Both the position numbers and the translations under genes were made by a program. Shown in pieces: positions 21,550 to 34,400 of a stretch of DNA of 64,000 bases. Below the pieces are notes generated by a model, which searched no databases, was not told the origin of the DNA, and was given only the letters and a program-made list of their open reading frames with translations. Position 1 is the first letter of the stretch; each line of letters begins with the position of its first letter. The stretch is taken from positions 3,100,001 through 3,164,000 of the forward strand of contig JAHEWK010000006.1 in NCBI GenBank assembly GCA_020740775.1. The letters run 5' to 3'. Source of the DNA: Ilyonectria destructans (Eukaryota; Ascomycota; Sordariomycetes; Hypocreales; Nectriaceae).

Positions 21550-24534
21550 ATGGCCGCAAGAGGCCCAAACGATGGCCAGGTCCGTCCCATGGCAGGCGAC
21601 CTTTTGCTCGTAATACGTGAGTCTTCTTCGTTGAGCCTCTCCATGCCTCCATGCCTCCATGCCCTCCCCCTCCCTCCAATCTTGCGACACCCTATCGCGC
21701 CACTCTTCTGACTCGTGGCTTCTTCGCATGTAGACGACTTCCAAGCCCGGAGTTCCGACGAATTGAGCCTGGCAAAGGGCGACCGAGTCGAACTAATCGA
21801 ACGGGACGACGAGTTCGGCGACGGCTGGTTTCTGGGTCGCCACCTCGTCAACAGCAACACTGGTCTCTTCCCCGAAGGTTTGTCTGTCCCGCGCTGGCAC
21901 CAAAATACCCGCCGAAACGACTAACCTTCGTCAGTCTACACTCGGCCGGCCCCCAAGAATATTCCTACCAGCTCGTTTGCTTCAAAACCCAACAGTCCCC
22001 AGCCAGCACAAGAGCCCAGAGTGATAGGTACGGCCGATGCGACCCCGAAGGATGATCATGCTCCCACGTCCCAACCCGCGACACTGTCGCAACCAATCGA
22101 CCATCCAGTTACCCTGCCGCTCAACTCGGTCAAACCTGATAGCGTTCTCGCTCCGACGGAACCGCCCTCGATGTCTCTCCTTGCTCAACTCGCAAACCCA
22201 TCGCAGGACAGCCCCGTGTTGCACGAGACCTTGACCGTTATCAATGAGCATATTACAGACCTCCGGTCGCCCTCGAGCAATGGCGGACTCCGGACCAACG
22301 GGAACGATTCTGGAAGCGAGTACAGCAGCAACCACCTCGACCATCGAACGTCCTACATTCATGGAGAGGAAACCGACGAAGAGGAAGACGGACTTCACAC
22401 CACCCGTGCTGAAGTCGAAGCGTGGTCCGCTGACGCGGTTGCTGAGTATCTCTTCACCTCGGGCGTGGAGAAGCATCACTGCGAGGTCTTCAGAGACCAA
22501 GAAATCTCGGGAGAGGTACTCCTGGGCATGGACCAAAGCTCACTGTTCATCAAGGCATTTGATCTAGGCTCGGTCGGTCGGCGACTCAAGACGTGGCACA
22601 AGATCAAGGCCCTCCAAGACGAAGTCAGTGGCTCGGGACTTGAAACGCGACGGTCAACGCAAACATACGGAAGCGAGGCTGGAGGTGAGGAAGGCCGACG
22701 GACTAGGAGTCGCACAAACACCTTGACAAACCGACCTACTTCTATTCAGACAAGACGGCTTTCCCTGTCACACACCCCTAAAGCTTCCCCGACAACACTC
22801 ACGCCTTTAGCTCAAGACGGTTCGTCCCGCGCAAGCCACGTAAAGAGACCGTCCGCTGCGTCTATTAGGGAACTGCACCAGTCGCGTCGCCATTCATCCA
22901 CCGAGTTCCACCTCCCTGGGACAGCGATCACGACTGGAGCATCCCCTATTCCCAAAATCGCCCACCTCGGTACGTTCCCCACAGATGGGTCGCATAAGAA
23001 GCAACCATCATTTGACCGGAATTGGACTTTAGGAGGCGCCACACCAAGGCCCTTGTCCTCGACTGGCCTCCAAGATCTCTTGAGCCCGCCGAGTGGCGCA
23101 GATCTACAAGATTCAGCCGTCGAGTTAGACCGGGGATATTTCTCTGGGACAGAGGTGGATGGGAGAAAGCGGAATCTACTGCGAAAGCGCGACAGCGGCG
23201 CTGAATCTAGGAAGTCAAGCTATGCGGAGGAGCAGAGGGTTCGAAGCGCCACGGCCATCACGAGGCAGTCGAGGTTTGGAAGCATGGGCTCATTGACCGA
23301 AGGTGGCCTGTCTTCCGCCGCCCATAAATATTATGGCCTCCAGACAGGGGCTCACAGGAGAACCGCATCGAGTACCACCACCGAGTCCATCAGGAATATG
23401 CCTTCAGCTGGCGAGGCTCCGTCACCCACCGTGACGAAACTCGACACCTCGGTTGGAACGAGTCGCTCATCGACGTCAGCATCGACATCGAAAATTCCAG
23501 GATTCAATTCTGACTGGCTTTCCGCTGTGGTCAACAAGCCCATGTCTCTAGCTGGAAGCATGGGCAAGCGTGCCATCTCAGATAACCAGGGCAGTGACCG
23601 CTCCAAGTCCGGGACGCCAATTGAGTCTCCCAGCAAGGAAATGATGGTTGAGTCGCCGGCGCGTACTGGATCGACCACACCCTCCGGAGGTCCTAGCTTT
23701 GACCTCGAGTCTACTGACACTGCAAAGAGCCCCAGCACCTCAACCACCCAAGTCAGCAAGAATAACCGCAAGAAGAATAAAAAGGAGACCAGCGCATATA
23801 CCCGCGGTCTCTTAAAGATATCACCCAAAGAGGCGATCAAGGATGCGGACTATAGTGGTTGGATGAGGAAGAAGAGCTCCAACCTCATGACGACATGGAA
23901 ACCACGGCTGTTTGTCCTCAAGGGCCGACGCTTGGCTTATTATTATTCCGAGGATGACGACCACGAGAAAGGCCTGATTGACATCTCCTTCCACAGGGTT
24001 CTCCCTGCTGATAACGAGAAGTTGACAGGCCTCCATGCCACCATCACCGGCGTTGTGGGCGGTCAGACGATGCCGACTAATCAGAATGATTCAGAGGAAC
24101 TGGCCAAAGGAGATGATGCCGTCTTTATTTTTAAGCTCGTACCGCCACGAGCTGGCCTGTCGAGAGCTGTCAACTTTACCAAACCCACCGTCCACTATTT
24201 TGCGGTGCCCAACTTGAAACAGGGCCGGCTGTGGATGGCAGCACTGATGAAGGCCACGATTGACCGAGACGACACCAAGCCCATCACTACCACCTATCAA
24301 CAGAAGACCATCTCACTTGCCAAAGCGAAGCAAATGCGCCATCGCCCTCCTGCCCTGATGAATCTCGAGGAAGGCGCCGAGAATGGATCTGGCGTGGAGA
24401 AGAAGGATACGAATGGTCTCGGCATCTCATACGACGAGGCAGATAGCGGTGTTTCTGGTATGGATAAACTAAAGGCCGAGGACACCAAGGCCAGCAGCGA
24501 GTCCGGAGAGAAAGATAGTACTCTCACCGCATAG
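21550..24534 (+). CDS. Boi1/Boi2-like polarity protein (SH3-SAM-PH)
   Basis: Exons 21550-21616, 21734-21877 and 21935-24534 encode 936 residues. An SH3 domain at about 18-75 reads VIHDFQARSSDELSLAKGD and then GDGWFLGRHL. It is followed by a SAM domain at about 230-300 (VEAWSADAVAEYLFTSGVEK to TWHKIKALQ), a long Ser/Thr-rich disordered segment, and a PH domain at about 708-850 (YSGWMRKKSSNLMTTWKPRL to LWMAALMKA). This order is that of yeast Boi1/Boi2, which act at sites of polarised growth with Cdc42 and Bem1 and help link to exocytosis. Here the likely site is the hyphal tip cortex. Both introns interrupt the SH3 coding region and have good GTGAGT/GTTTGT donors; the second has a CTAAC branch. 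The PH domain holds basic residues that could bind phosphoinositides. Confidence 0.92.
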
Positions 24535-25434
24535 AGTACCTGAGGAGCTCAGTGTGTTTGTTTCTTTGCGAGGAATCCAATGACGAGGAATGATTGCTGA
24601 GTCATTGAAGGGCGATGGCGCTGGGGAGGAACTACGGTTTCTCTGAGCAACTGGCGCTTGGGATTTTTGTTGCTTTGTTTGATGTTGTTATCTTTTTCGT
24701 TTTCCAACTTGTCATATACGATACCTACACCCGATTGGCTCGAGGAGGAAAGGGGCAAAGGGCGACCCGGCCTGGCGCGGGTCAGGAGAGGAACGCTGGA
24801 GCAAGCGTTCGGATGCAGTTCAAAACGAAACAATGACGTGACAAGACGATGAAGGAAGACGGGAACTGTCGGTCCTTCTAGTTTGGAGTGTTGAGGGGTA
24901 TGATGGATGGGGGTTTGGTGGGCGGATACATATTAGCGTCTACAATTTTGGACTTTAATCTGATGAAAAATTTCTGTCGATGTGACTACAAGTAAAACGG
25001 GGATATGTTTGACACGTTTATCAAGCCTGGGTTGTATAGTGGAGGGCGAGTGAATGGTTAGTATGACGATTGGAGACACAGTAGACAGGCATGAGGGCGC
25101 AATGTACGAAGTATCATACGTTGTTTTGGCTAGATTCCCGCTTGCTCTAGAGGTATATCGTAGAAGCCGAAAAGAAGTAGAATGAATTCCCCCAAGAGGT
25201 TCGCCCACCTCTATCAAGCTATAACTGCTGCATGGAAAACAAAAGCCCGGTGCTTGGTTCCCGTTCTAACAAGACAGGCCATTAAAAGCTACCTATCCAG
25301 CTCCAGTCATACTCATTAGACCGTAAAAAACGCCCTCCAAAAAGCATAGTATCGTCAACTTGTCCCGTTTCCATTCCATTCCATATCATCCGCCCACGTC
25401 AGATTCGCTCGGGTCCAGTCAGGATGCATTGGCT
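24535..25434. other. Tail-to-tail spacer between Boi-like gene and fhl1
   Basis: The 900 bp between two converging genes should hold both 3' untranslated regions. There is no supported coding frame, RNA gene or repeat. Confidence 0.6.
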
Positions 25435-28400
25435 CTAGGCACCGACACCCTGGAGCTTTTGGTTCATGCCCGTGAGAAGCTGGCGGATCGACTTAATGAG
25501 ATGCTGCTCGACCCCCTCAAAGTTGCCAACAGAGGGCTCGCCTTCTGCGGGTGGGGGAACGATGCTGGCGTCGGCGAGGCCGAGAACACGGTCGATGGCC
25601 GAGAGGGTGACAGCCTCGGCCTTGGACTCGCCGAGTTTGGCCTTGAGCGCCTTGATGGAGACGTCCTTGAAGCCGGTGAGGGAGGCGAGGACCTTGGCTT
25701 CGAAGATGGGTGGCGCATCCGAAGATGACGGGCCGGCTCCAGGTGTTGGGCTCTTGTTTTTTGTAAACCCGTCAATGACCTGGCGGATACCCTTCATGCA
25801 GATAGTCTCCATCTTGTCGTTCTCAGTGGCCTCCTTCTTGAGCCCGATGCAGCGGTTGAGGGCTGACATGACGATAGCCTCGGCCTTGGGGTTGCGGGCC
25901 TTCTTGAGGTTTTCGACGAGGCCATTCTTAAGGCCGACAACTGCTGCGAGGAGACGGGGTTCGATGACGGGTCGAGCTGGGGTGGTGGGTGTCGGAGTCG
26001 CTGCGGGACGGCTTGGAGCAGAAGCGACAGCAGCGACAGGTGCAACAGGAGCAACAGGTGCAACAGGAGCAACGACAGCAACAGGATGCTGTGATATTGA
26101 TGCGGGTCCAGGGACAGTCTTCGCTGCAATTGGCGCGACCGCAGGCTGCTGAGCAGGCGGTACCGCTGCAGGGGCATGTCCGTCCTCATTCTTAATTGGC
26201 GGAGTCGCTGATGGGGGCGGCCTTGCATAAGGCGAGCTATAAGCACCCGGCTGAGGTGCTCCGAGTTGTGGCCGGGCGGGAGCCGGCGGAGGCCCATAGC
26301 CTGGCAACTGTGCTGGCGCTGGCGGTTGAGATGCCACAGGCAGAGCTGGCTGACCCGGGGGTGATGCGGATGCCCCATATGGTTGCACCGGCCGTCCTGG
26401 CTGGCCTTGCTGCGCATTGTATGCGGGTACTTGGTACACTGGAGGCGCTTGGCCTGGGGGATGATAGCCAGGGGCGCCTGGAGGGATGTGCTGCGCAGCG
26501 TTGTATGGGTATGGATATTGACCATAGGCTTGAGCCGCCGCCAGCCCTCGATCTGGTGATGATGCCTTGCGCTTCTTTCCCGCGTCCAGCTCGACGCCCG
26601 GAACACGCGACCAAAGATTCGTCGTCTCATCCTTCTTGAAGGCCTCGTTCCCAATGAGGTTGTGTCGGACACTGCTCTCCCAGCCTTTGGTCTCGGTGTG
26701 GAAATAGAACCATGGATATCGTTGACAAATTCGCTTGTAAATTTGCTTGAGCGTGAGACCGTCTGGGCCCGCCGCGGTAAGGGTCTCGTCGATAAGCACA
26801 CCGTAGTTCTTGTTGGGTTTCTGAAGTTGCTCTTCGGTGTAGTCTTCAATCTTGAGCTCCAGCGGAGGTGACTTGGGGCGAGCCTTTTTCTCTTTCTTCT
26901 CTCTGGCACGCCGCTCTGCGTCCGATCCTTCTGCGCCATCCTCGTTCTTCGGTTTCCTGGGTTTATACTTGCGCTTCTCTGGTCGTTCGCTTGAATTCTC
27001 TGGTAGCGGGTGTTTCCTAGGTCGCCCGACCTTCCGCTTGATGGGAGGCTCAACCGGTGGTGCCTGGGGTAGCGTCTTCTTGGCCATTTCCTGCTGTTGC
27101 TTCTTCAACAGACGTTGTTCTCGCTTCGACATAATTCCATTCTTCGGTGGCCTTCCGGGTCCTCGCTTCTTGGGTATCTGTGGCATTAGTGGATGTGGTT
27201 CGGGCATGAGTTCATGCTTGACCCTGCCTTCTGGGTCGAGGCTAGGCCTGTCAAGCTCTGCCTCGACCGTCTCGACGACGTCGGCCTCCTCGATCTCTTC
27301 TTCCTCTCCATCTCCATCTATATCCCCTTCGGCGTCCACTTCAACATCTTCTTCAGCATCCCCTTCAGCGTCCCCTTCAGCATCTCCATCTGCATCTCCA
27401 TCTCCAAAGTCGGACAGTTCGGGTGGACTGGCCACTTCGGAAAGCTCATCACTCGTGTCATGTACTTCGCCATTGCCGTGTGAGGACTCGAAGTCAAAGC
27501 TCATCTCCTTTCCGCCATGAGTACGTTTCTTTGTTGTTGGTGTAATCTCCTCCACGTCTTCTTCCGCCCCAGTACAACCTCGCTCCACGCCGTTGATCAA
27601 GAAGCGGAAATCAATGTCCTTGATCTGTAGCCGGTCACCACATTTCAACACGACCTTTTCACTCTTGTAATGCACATCCTCGCAGAAGAAGCCATTCTTG
27701 TGCAGAGGGATGGCCTCGAACACGCCTTCTTCTTGGTTGTACGCAATCTTGAGATGCTCTCGCGAGATGGCCTTGGTCTTAGTCGCAATATTGGGACCCG
27801 GAGAGTGGATACCGATAAAGGGAACATGCCATGGGGAGGGCCTCAATGAGGTCAAGTCTACAGCGGCGGCGCCGGGTGTGTGAGAAACATATTGTCGATT
27901 CGAAATCATGTTCTCCTGGGCCTGTTGCGCTTCGTCGTTTTCATTTTGCGATGAGCCTTGAGTACTAGTCTTGCGTCGCTTCGCGGGTCGGCCATTCTCT
28001 CCATTGTCTGATTCAGGCCCTAGCATTCCACCTTCCTCACTGACATAGGACTTGCTAAATTTTCCCCGCTCGTACGCGATGGGTGAGGGTGGGGGAAGAC
28101 CCCGGTTGGCGTTGTCCTCGACGCGACGCCTGTGCTCATCCGCACGTTTCTCATCGCGACGGGCTTGCTCGAGAGCGCGCTGATCTCGGCCGATGATGAC
28201 GGCGTAGGTGGTCATCTGAAAGACACTGTCGGCAAACTCAACCCGCGCAAAGGATTCGAGGGCCTTGTCGGCACCGGCCTGACGGATGGTGTGTGCGGGG
28301 GCGAGGCCGTGGAAGGCCTCGTCCATGGGGTTAGGTAGGGTGACCTGGGAGGGAGTGACGGTTGGAGGCGGCGACATGGCGCTGGGGGCTCCGGACATGG

Positions 28401-29124
28401 ACGCCAAAGCCATCATCATGTAGGCGTGCTGATCCAGACTAGGCATCGCAGCCGGGGTGAAGGGCGTGGAGGGAGCGAAGTGGTCGGGCGCGGCCATGGC
28501 TGTGTCGTGGTGTAGGTGCAGTTGCTGCTGTACGGGCGTTGCCTGAGGTTGAGGCTCGGCGGGCCGCGGTGTCGCGTCGTAGCCGTCGAGGGCAGGAGCC
28601 TCCGGCATTGCGTGGTCGGCTGAGGGGGCGCCATCGGCAGTTGTTGCTGCAGGCTGGGCATCGGAGGCCCCCGCTTGGTGGTCGGCGGCCATGGCGGCGA
28701 CGGCAGAGCGAAACGGGGGCGGCGGCGTCGACGGCGGAGGAGGGTGGGCTGATGTTGATGGTGCTGATGTTGATGCCGCTGCCGTTGCGGAAGCCGACGC
28801 GGATGTGGATGCGGGAGCGGTCGGGTTCGCGGTTTGTGATCCAGGCGCTGCGGCCGGGGCCGGGGCCGACGCGGTTGAAGCAGTTGGAGGAGCAGTTGGA
28901 GGAGCAGAAGACGATGCTGACGGATTCGACGGGTGCTGGCGATGCAGCGAGCCGGCAGCAGCTGTGCGGTGAGGGTGAGCAGAGTCTTCGGTGTGCGCTG
29001 GGGGAGCGGTCTCGGGCGCGGGCGCAGGCGTTGCGGGCTTGGGCGAATGCGCAGGCTCCGGGTGGTGCAGGCCAAAGCCATTGCGGCCAGCGGCGGCAGC
29101 GGCAGCGGCAGTGGACGAAGTCAT
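25435..29124 (-). CDS. fhl1: Forkhead/FHA transcription factor Fhl1
   Basis: A single exon encodes 1229 residues. In yeast, Fhl1 sits with Ifh1 at ribosomal-protein promoters and controls their output in response to TOR. Residues 1-270 are Ala/Pro/Ser/Thr low complexity. The FHA domain is spread over about 290-515: it starts SFARVEFADSVFQMTTYAVI and resumes at ISREHLKIAYN, with a polar insertion of ~115 residues between. Residues 570-615 are an acidic repeat (GDADGDAEGDAEGDAEEDVE). Two AT-hooks (KKRGPGRPPK near 652, KRKVGRPRKH near 696) precede the forkhead domain at about 772-845 (NKNYGVLIDETL, GWESSVRHNLI). The C-terminus is Pro/Ala/Gln-rich and ends in a conserved-looking helical region. 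The first ATG in the frame is used. Finding L5 in the same window is probably coincidence. Confidence 0.94.
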   Translation of the reverse strand: MTSSTAAAAAAAGRNGFGLHHPEPAHSPKPATPAPAPETAPPAHTEDSAHPHRTAAAGSLHRQHPSNPSASSSAPPTAPPTASTASAPAPAAAPGSQTANPTAPASTSASASATAAASTSAPSTSAHPPPPSTPPPPFRSAVAAMAADHQAGASDAQPAATTADGAPSADHAMPEAPALDGYDATPRPAEPQPQATPVQQQLHLHHDTAMAAPDHFAPSTPFTPAAMPSLDQHAYMMMALASMSGAPSAMSPPPTVTPSQVTLPNPMDEAFHGLAPAHTIRQAGADKALESFARVEFADSVFQMTTYAVIIGRDQRALEQARRDEKRADEHRRRVEDNANRGLPPPSPIAYERGKFSKSYVSEEGGMLGPESDNGENGRPAKRRKTSTQGSSQNENDEAQQAQENMISNRQYVSHTPGAAAVDLTSLRPSPWHVPFIGIHSPGPNIATKTKAISREHLKIAYNQEEGVFEAIPLHKNGFFCEDVHYKSEKVVLKCGDRLQIKDIDFRFLINGVERGCTGAEEDVEEITPTTKKRTHGGKEMSFDFESSHGNGEVHDTSDELSEVASPPELSDFGDGDADGDAEGDAEGDAEEDVEVDAEGDIDGDGEEEEIEEADVVETVEAELDRPSLDPEGRVKHELMPEPHPLMPQIPKKRGPGRPPKNGIMSKREQRLLKKQQQEMAKKTLPQAPPVEPPIKRKVGRPRKHPLPENSSERPEKRKYKPRKPKNEDGAEGSDAERRAREKKEKKARPKSPPLELKIEDYTEEQLQKPNKNYGVLIDETLTAAGPDGLTLKQIYKRICQRYPWFYFHTETKGWESSVRHNLIGNEAFKKDETTNLWSRVPGVELDAGKKRKASSPDRGLAAAQAYGQYPYPYNAAQHIPPGAPGYHPPGQAPPVYQVPAYNAQQGQPGRPVQPYGASASPPGQPALPVASQPPAPAQLPGYGPPPAPARPQLGAPQPGAYSSPYARPPPSATPPIKNEDGHAPAAVPPAQQPAVAPIAAKTVPGPASISQHPVAVVAPVAPVAPVAPVAAVASAPSRPAATPTPTTPARPVIEPRLLAAVVGLKNGLVENLKKARNPKAEAIVMSALNRCIGLKKEATENDKMETICMKGIRQVIDGFTKNKSPTPGAGPSSSDAPPIFEAKVLASLTGFKDVSIKALKAKLGESKAEAVTLSAIDRVLGLADASIVPPPAEGEPSVGNFEGVEQHLIKSIRQLLTGMNQKLQGVGA

Positions 29125-30052
29125 CGCTGGTCCTGCTGACAGCTCCTTCGTCGCTCGCCCTCGGGGTCGGGGTCCGGGGCTTGAGGATTGGCGAGGAGTC
29201 GACGGGGCAGGCGCCGGGTGGCCGTTGCTGAGGCTGTCCTGAAGGATGGGGCGGAAAATAAAAGGCAGAGGGAGCGACGAGGCTTTCGGTGTTTGGCCTT
29301 AGCCTAGGTTGGTCTTGAGCGAGCCGCGATGTCTGGGATGAGGAGAGGGGCTGTCTGTGCGCTGTGATTGGCCCGCTGCAGGGGAGTCGTGCCTTCCTTG
29401 AAAGGCGTAGAGCCCCCAGTCCAAGTCCCAGCCGGGTTCTTTCCAAACTTAACGTACGTTTGTCAACAAGGTATCAACAAGGTATCACTGCGGCATCACT
29501 CTGGGTACTTTCTGTTGCACAGCTCGAGTGTTTGCATTTTCTGGGTCGCAAGAAACGCAACAGGTCAACGATGAGTCAATGTCAGACGTTACTCACATTG
29601 GCGCCTATTCTACTGGCTGCTTCAAGTCATGAAAGGGTTTAGAGACGGCTTTAGCTTTCTTTTGTCGCCTTATCCACCCCAAAGATCTGCTATACGGTCA
29701 TGCTGTCATGTCTGGCTCCTTTGGTAAACTCTCACTCATTTCTATTGGGAACCGCCAATGCGCCCCATCTTAGTGAAAAATAAAAAAACGCTACAACAAC
29801 CGCTTTTGTCACATCAAGGAACACACAAAATGCAGGCCAGTCAGGTCATTCAGGGGATGGTATATGTCACCCTCCAGAGAGATCTATAGGATGTTAGGAC
29901 CCTGGACGGATAGCCACTCAGGTATAGCTGGGCATCCAAGCTGGTTGCGGGATATTCCCAAGTCCTCTACGGCCGAAACGAGACCATGAGGACAAGGAGA
30001 GCCATTCTGTAGCATAGAACCTTAAACATCAAACAATGGACTCATAGAAATT
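29125..30052. other. Intergenic spacer, fhl1 promoter side
   Basis: The spacer holds the fhl1 5' region on the left and the 3' end of the transporter gene on the right. A direct repeat of ~11 nt (AACAAGGTATC) occurs at about 29465-29490. No supported gene. Confidence 0.5.
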
Positions 30053-31494
30053 TCATCGGAGGAGTGAGCTGCGCTCAGTTGGGAACCCTCCACGACGCGT
30101 CTTCCACTCCGCCAACCGCTCTGACAGCCGGTACGCTCCGTGGCACAGCATGCCCGCCAGGAACCCCACGGCATCGTTTCGGAACGCAAGGAGGCCAGCT
30201 GTCGTGGTCAACATCACCGTCCACCTTTCCATGCGCTCGTCGTCTGACACGTCACGATGCCGACGGAGTCTCCCAATGGAGTGGGCGCTTTCTTGCTCAG
30301 CTGCCGTCTGCCATAGATCAGGTGCTCCCTGGTTGAGGCTTTGCCCAACCTTGGCGAGCTCCAAGCCAGCCGCCAGGACCATGATTCCCAGGAGACTCTT
30401 GGGGTAATGTGCTAGAAGGTCTACAATGGTCTCACCAAATATGAGACCAAGCAGCAGCTTGAAGGTACCCAGGGCAATGACGCTGGCACCACTTCGTGCA
30501 CCGAATCGGTATTGGGCAGCGAGTCCACCAGCGCCATGGCACACGGGCATCCCTCCAAACCAGGTACTCGTCAGGTTCATCACACCTACACTGATACCGA
30601 TGGAGCTGACCGAGGGGGTAGGGAGATTAGGGAGAAGATCGTGAGATAAGGCGCTTACGGCGATGATGGAGTTGAGCGTGGTGAGAGGCAGTTGGCCAAT
30701 AGCCATCCATAGAGCAGGTGAATCGTTGTGCCCGAACCATCGGGGCATGACGAAATGCGGATGCCAAATATGGAACCCCGGAAGGTTGTGATGAGAGCCG
30801 AGAACCTGGACAAAGGCCAGTAATAGAGCGAGGAGGAAGAAGAGCAAGGCATATGGGAAGCGAGGTAGTTTCTGGGTGCCGATGAGAACGAGGAAGGCGG
30901 CAATGGCCCAGATACGGTTGTCGAGTGCCGGGTGAATCCAGTGCAAGGGTTGCAGCAACGACGTGCCAGCGCCGAGGATCAACGAGAGGCCAGCTCCGAG
31001 TTGGATTCCCTTGACGACGGGGATAGGGACGACGGACACGACCCATCGTAGGATACCTGTGACGCTCATGACCAGCACGGCAGCGCCAACCCACTGACCA
31101 GCCGCGGTGACAACGCCCATGGCTGGATCACCACGACCTGAGATGGCGGCGGCAGCGATAGCCTAAGAGGATGTACGTTAGTTTTCATGACAATATCGTT
31201 TGTGCGAGCCCTCCCCATCCGTAGCAGCCGGAAGCTGGGGATAACACTGACCTTCATGGGTTGGACGGGCAGCGGGATGCCATAGATGATACCAGTAAGG
31301 ATATTGAAGATCCCCGAGAAGACTAGGGTGGTGCCGAGGTTGATAGAACCTTGGGCTGCTAGGGCAATCATGAGAGGCAGTAGGGTGCCCAAATCGCCGA
31401 GGGAACCCGATATCTCGGCCCATGGTGCTGATCGGAAAGTCTCGACATTGTTGCGGTTGAGACGCTTGAGATTATCTAGCCACGAGCGCGCCAT
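30053..31494 (-). CDS. MOT1-type molybdate transporter
   Basis: Exons 31252-31494 and 30053-31162 encode 450 residues. The 89-nt intron (31163-31251) has a GTCAGT donor and TTAG acceptor and falls right after QPMK, in phase 0. The protein is a polytopic membrane protein of the MOT1 family, a SulP-related group that imports molybdate. The two halves each carry the family signature: SAPWAEISGSLGDLGTLLPL with PLPVQPMKAIAA in the first, and FGGMPVCHGAGGLAAQYRFG in the second. Ten or so hydrophobic segments are visible. A cytosolic loop near residue 385 is rich in charged residues (RLRRHRDVSDDERMERW). Expected role: molybdate uptake for the molybdenum cofactor of nitrate reductase and related enzymes; plasma or vacuolar membrane cannot be told apart. 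No cofactor gene is adjacent. Confidence 0.92.
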
Positions 31495-34400
31495 GACTGG
31501 GGACGGGCGCGACGCTGCGACGCTCGATGCTCTAGAGAACGAATGCCGTAGTGTCCAGACGACGTTGGGTATAGTGTGGCGGCAGTAGATCGGTCGCTAA
31601 GGCCAACTGCAGCTCAAAAGCACGGCTAAACTGCCCGATGACGACGGCAGCGACGACTTGATACCACCTATTCAAGAGTCCAGGGCACTGAATAGCGCTC
31701 CAGCAGCTAAGTCGAGTTAGGAGACGCAAAAAGAAGCGCAGGCAGGCAGGCTTGCAGGCAGATCTGATGCTGGCTAGGAATGCTCAAAGATGGATGTCAC
31801 AAATGGGGCGACTCCGCGAGCTGTATTCACAGTTTCGTAGATGCCTACGTCAGCGCTGGCGGAAGCTCCCAGCGTCAAGCCGCAGTTGTCAGTGGCACGA
31901 GCGTAACCAGCGTCAACCACCAACTGGAAAAAGCCGCATGCACGGGACCACGAGCGCGTGGTATGGATACCTCACATGGGTAGGTACTTACTGTCTGGGC
32001 AAATACATTACTGCATGTAGGTTACCGTGGTCAGGCATTGACTGATTGACGTCTTGTGCATCTCCGTTTTCCCCGGCGTCCGCAGCCAATCGCCTGCCTC
32101 GAGTTACCTGTTTTTGGTTCACCGACAAAATGTCTCGTGAACCTCCAGGTCGCGTGCCTCGTATGGCCTGCGAGCCAGCAAAGAGCCAAGGGCCAAGAGC
32201 CAAGAGCGCGCGACTTCTCAAGTGCAGCAGAGCCAAGGGAGTGAGCAGTTGGGGCATGCTACGGCTTGAGTCAAACCATAGGCCACCGCCAGACAAGTGA
32301 GCTTCACCGAGTAGCATGCGCACCTGGAACGGGATAGCATCGCACTTATTGAGGTTGGCTGAAAGCAAACACCGAACGGTGAACAGGGCAGCCGAGGCGT
32401 GGGGCGTCGGGGATGCGCCCTGGAAAACCTCAGCTGGGAATGACTACAATCCACTCTCTCATTGCCAGTGCTGGGCAACCGAGCAGAACCGGTCAAACAT
32501 GCCGCATCCTCACAGACGAGCAGAGGGACGTGCTGGTGTACGAACACAGAGCAGGTGGATTCCCTCTTGGCTTTGGGGAGGAGGGTCGCGGAATGCCTCA
32601 CAGCGAGCACGATTGGCGACTCTTGGCCTCACTAACCAAGTACCCCATACTCTGCCGCTGCCCCGTCCCTGGCTTGGCTTTATCGGCCGACTTGCTGGGC
32701 CTGTTCTGGAAACCCACTGGCGACGGATGGGACGGCATCCCACTTACAAGCTACTGGACCGTAGAATTGACGGGGCGGGTGCATGGAGAGCGTAATATTT
32801 GTCCCTCATCCCAGCCACAGGAAGAGTCTTTGGCAGCGTCGTCAACCGCTCCAGGCGATGGCTGAATCAATGGGTCCAATGCACAAGAGTCAGTTGAGGT
32901 CGCCTCTGGCTTTGACCGTGGGACCAGCCAGTCCAGGACCAGCTAGGAACACCGTTTGGCGGCCATCCATCGGCGAAGACGAAACCAGAAGAAAAAAAAA
33001 AAGTCCGCGGATCGGGGGTTGAATGGGAATAGCCGGACAGGACAGTAGCTGGGCCGGGGAGGCTTTTTTCGGGAGGGCCCTATGAGGTCATTGGAAGCGG
33101 CTGTCGCGGAGGCTGGCCAGGCCGGGGTTGACTCAGGGAGTGCGGATGCGATAGGCAAAAAGGCGAGCGTCTCACGGGGACAAGTCGGCATCGGAGGAGC
33201 TTTGCCCAAAATGACCGTGTATCAATCTCGTTGAGCTCTGGTTGTCCCTAGGTTTCCAGGGCCTTGCCTGGGAAGAGCATAGGATAGCGGATTGGCGCAA
33301 CGGACGGACAGCGGATGGCAGCGGATGGGATGATGATACTGCAGAGTGGACGAGGCGCCTTCAATTGGGCCAATGCTGGTGTTGTCAGTGGTCAGCTTCG
33401 AGTCGACGTTTCCCCCAGGTCCTGCAGAGTCTTGGAGCCACATGGATGCAGGCAAGTTGCAGCAGGTCCGAATCGCAAGGGCCGCTGAGTGGCTTGAGCT
33501 TTGGCAGTGAGGCCTTTGTTGTTCATGACGACGGATGCACTCGTCTCGCGCTCGCTCTCGAGCCTCGGCGGGCCCGGGGATGGGCAGGCCGGAAACAGAT
33601 GAGGCGCGCTTCTTCCCGGCATTGGTTTCGCCTAGGCGTGGGTGTGTGCGCTGGATGCGAGAGGGCGTGTTTATTATTGTCGGTCTCGGACGTCGCACGC
33701 TGTACGACGCTGGATGCACAGTGTCACGTCGAACTGTAGAGGTTTCGGGGGGAAAGTGGAGGCTGGATGGAGTCGACCGGCCGAACTCGTTGACAGCAAA
33801 TGAAGAAAGAAGAAAAAAAAATGAGAAGCTGGTTCTAGTCATTTGTATTGCTCACTATGCTTGCGTACCTTATAATGGACGTGACGAGAGCTACGTGATT
33901 GTCAATTGGTACACGCAACATCTAGCATACGGCTCCAAGTTGTAATTGTAGTTCTCAAGAGAACCGGCAATGAATCTTCCGATATTCCACATAGAAAGTA
34001 GTCAAGATAACGGTGTGGAATTGGATGAAAACAACAAACGAGGAAATGATGGAGTGAGGCCGACAACCACAGCGACATGGCGACACGACAACAAGACGGC
34101 GGTCCCCTCCCGTTGCCCCTACCGTAATCTCTCACTCGCGGCCGTCCATTCGCGACACTTCTTATTACTCGCGTGCTTTGGTTGCGGCCAACGGGCCCAA
34201 AATTCGCGCAACGGCTGGGCTGGCACCGTAGCATGTCACAGACAGACCCAGTCCAGACCGGCCAGCTGCACATCCGCGGGACACACAAGCTGCCTCGCAG
34301 TACAGTGTACCGGCTGTAGTCCGCGCACATGGGATGGAGGAGCCCCCCGTGGACCGTGGGACTTGGTGGGACCTCCGATGATTGTGGGAGGGGAGGCATG

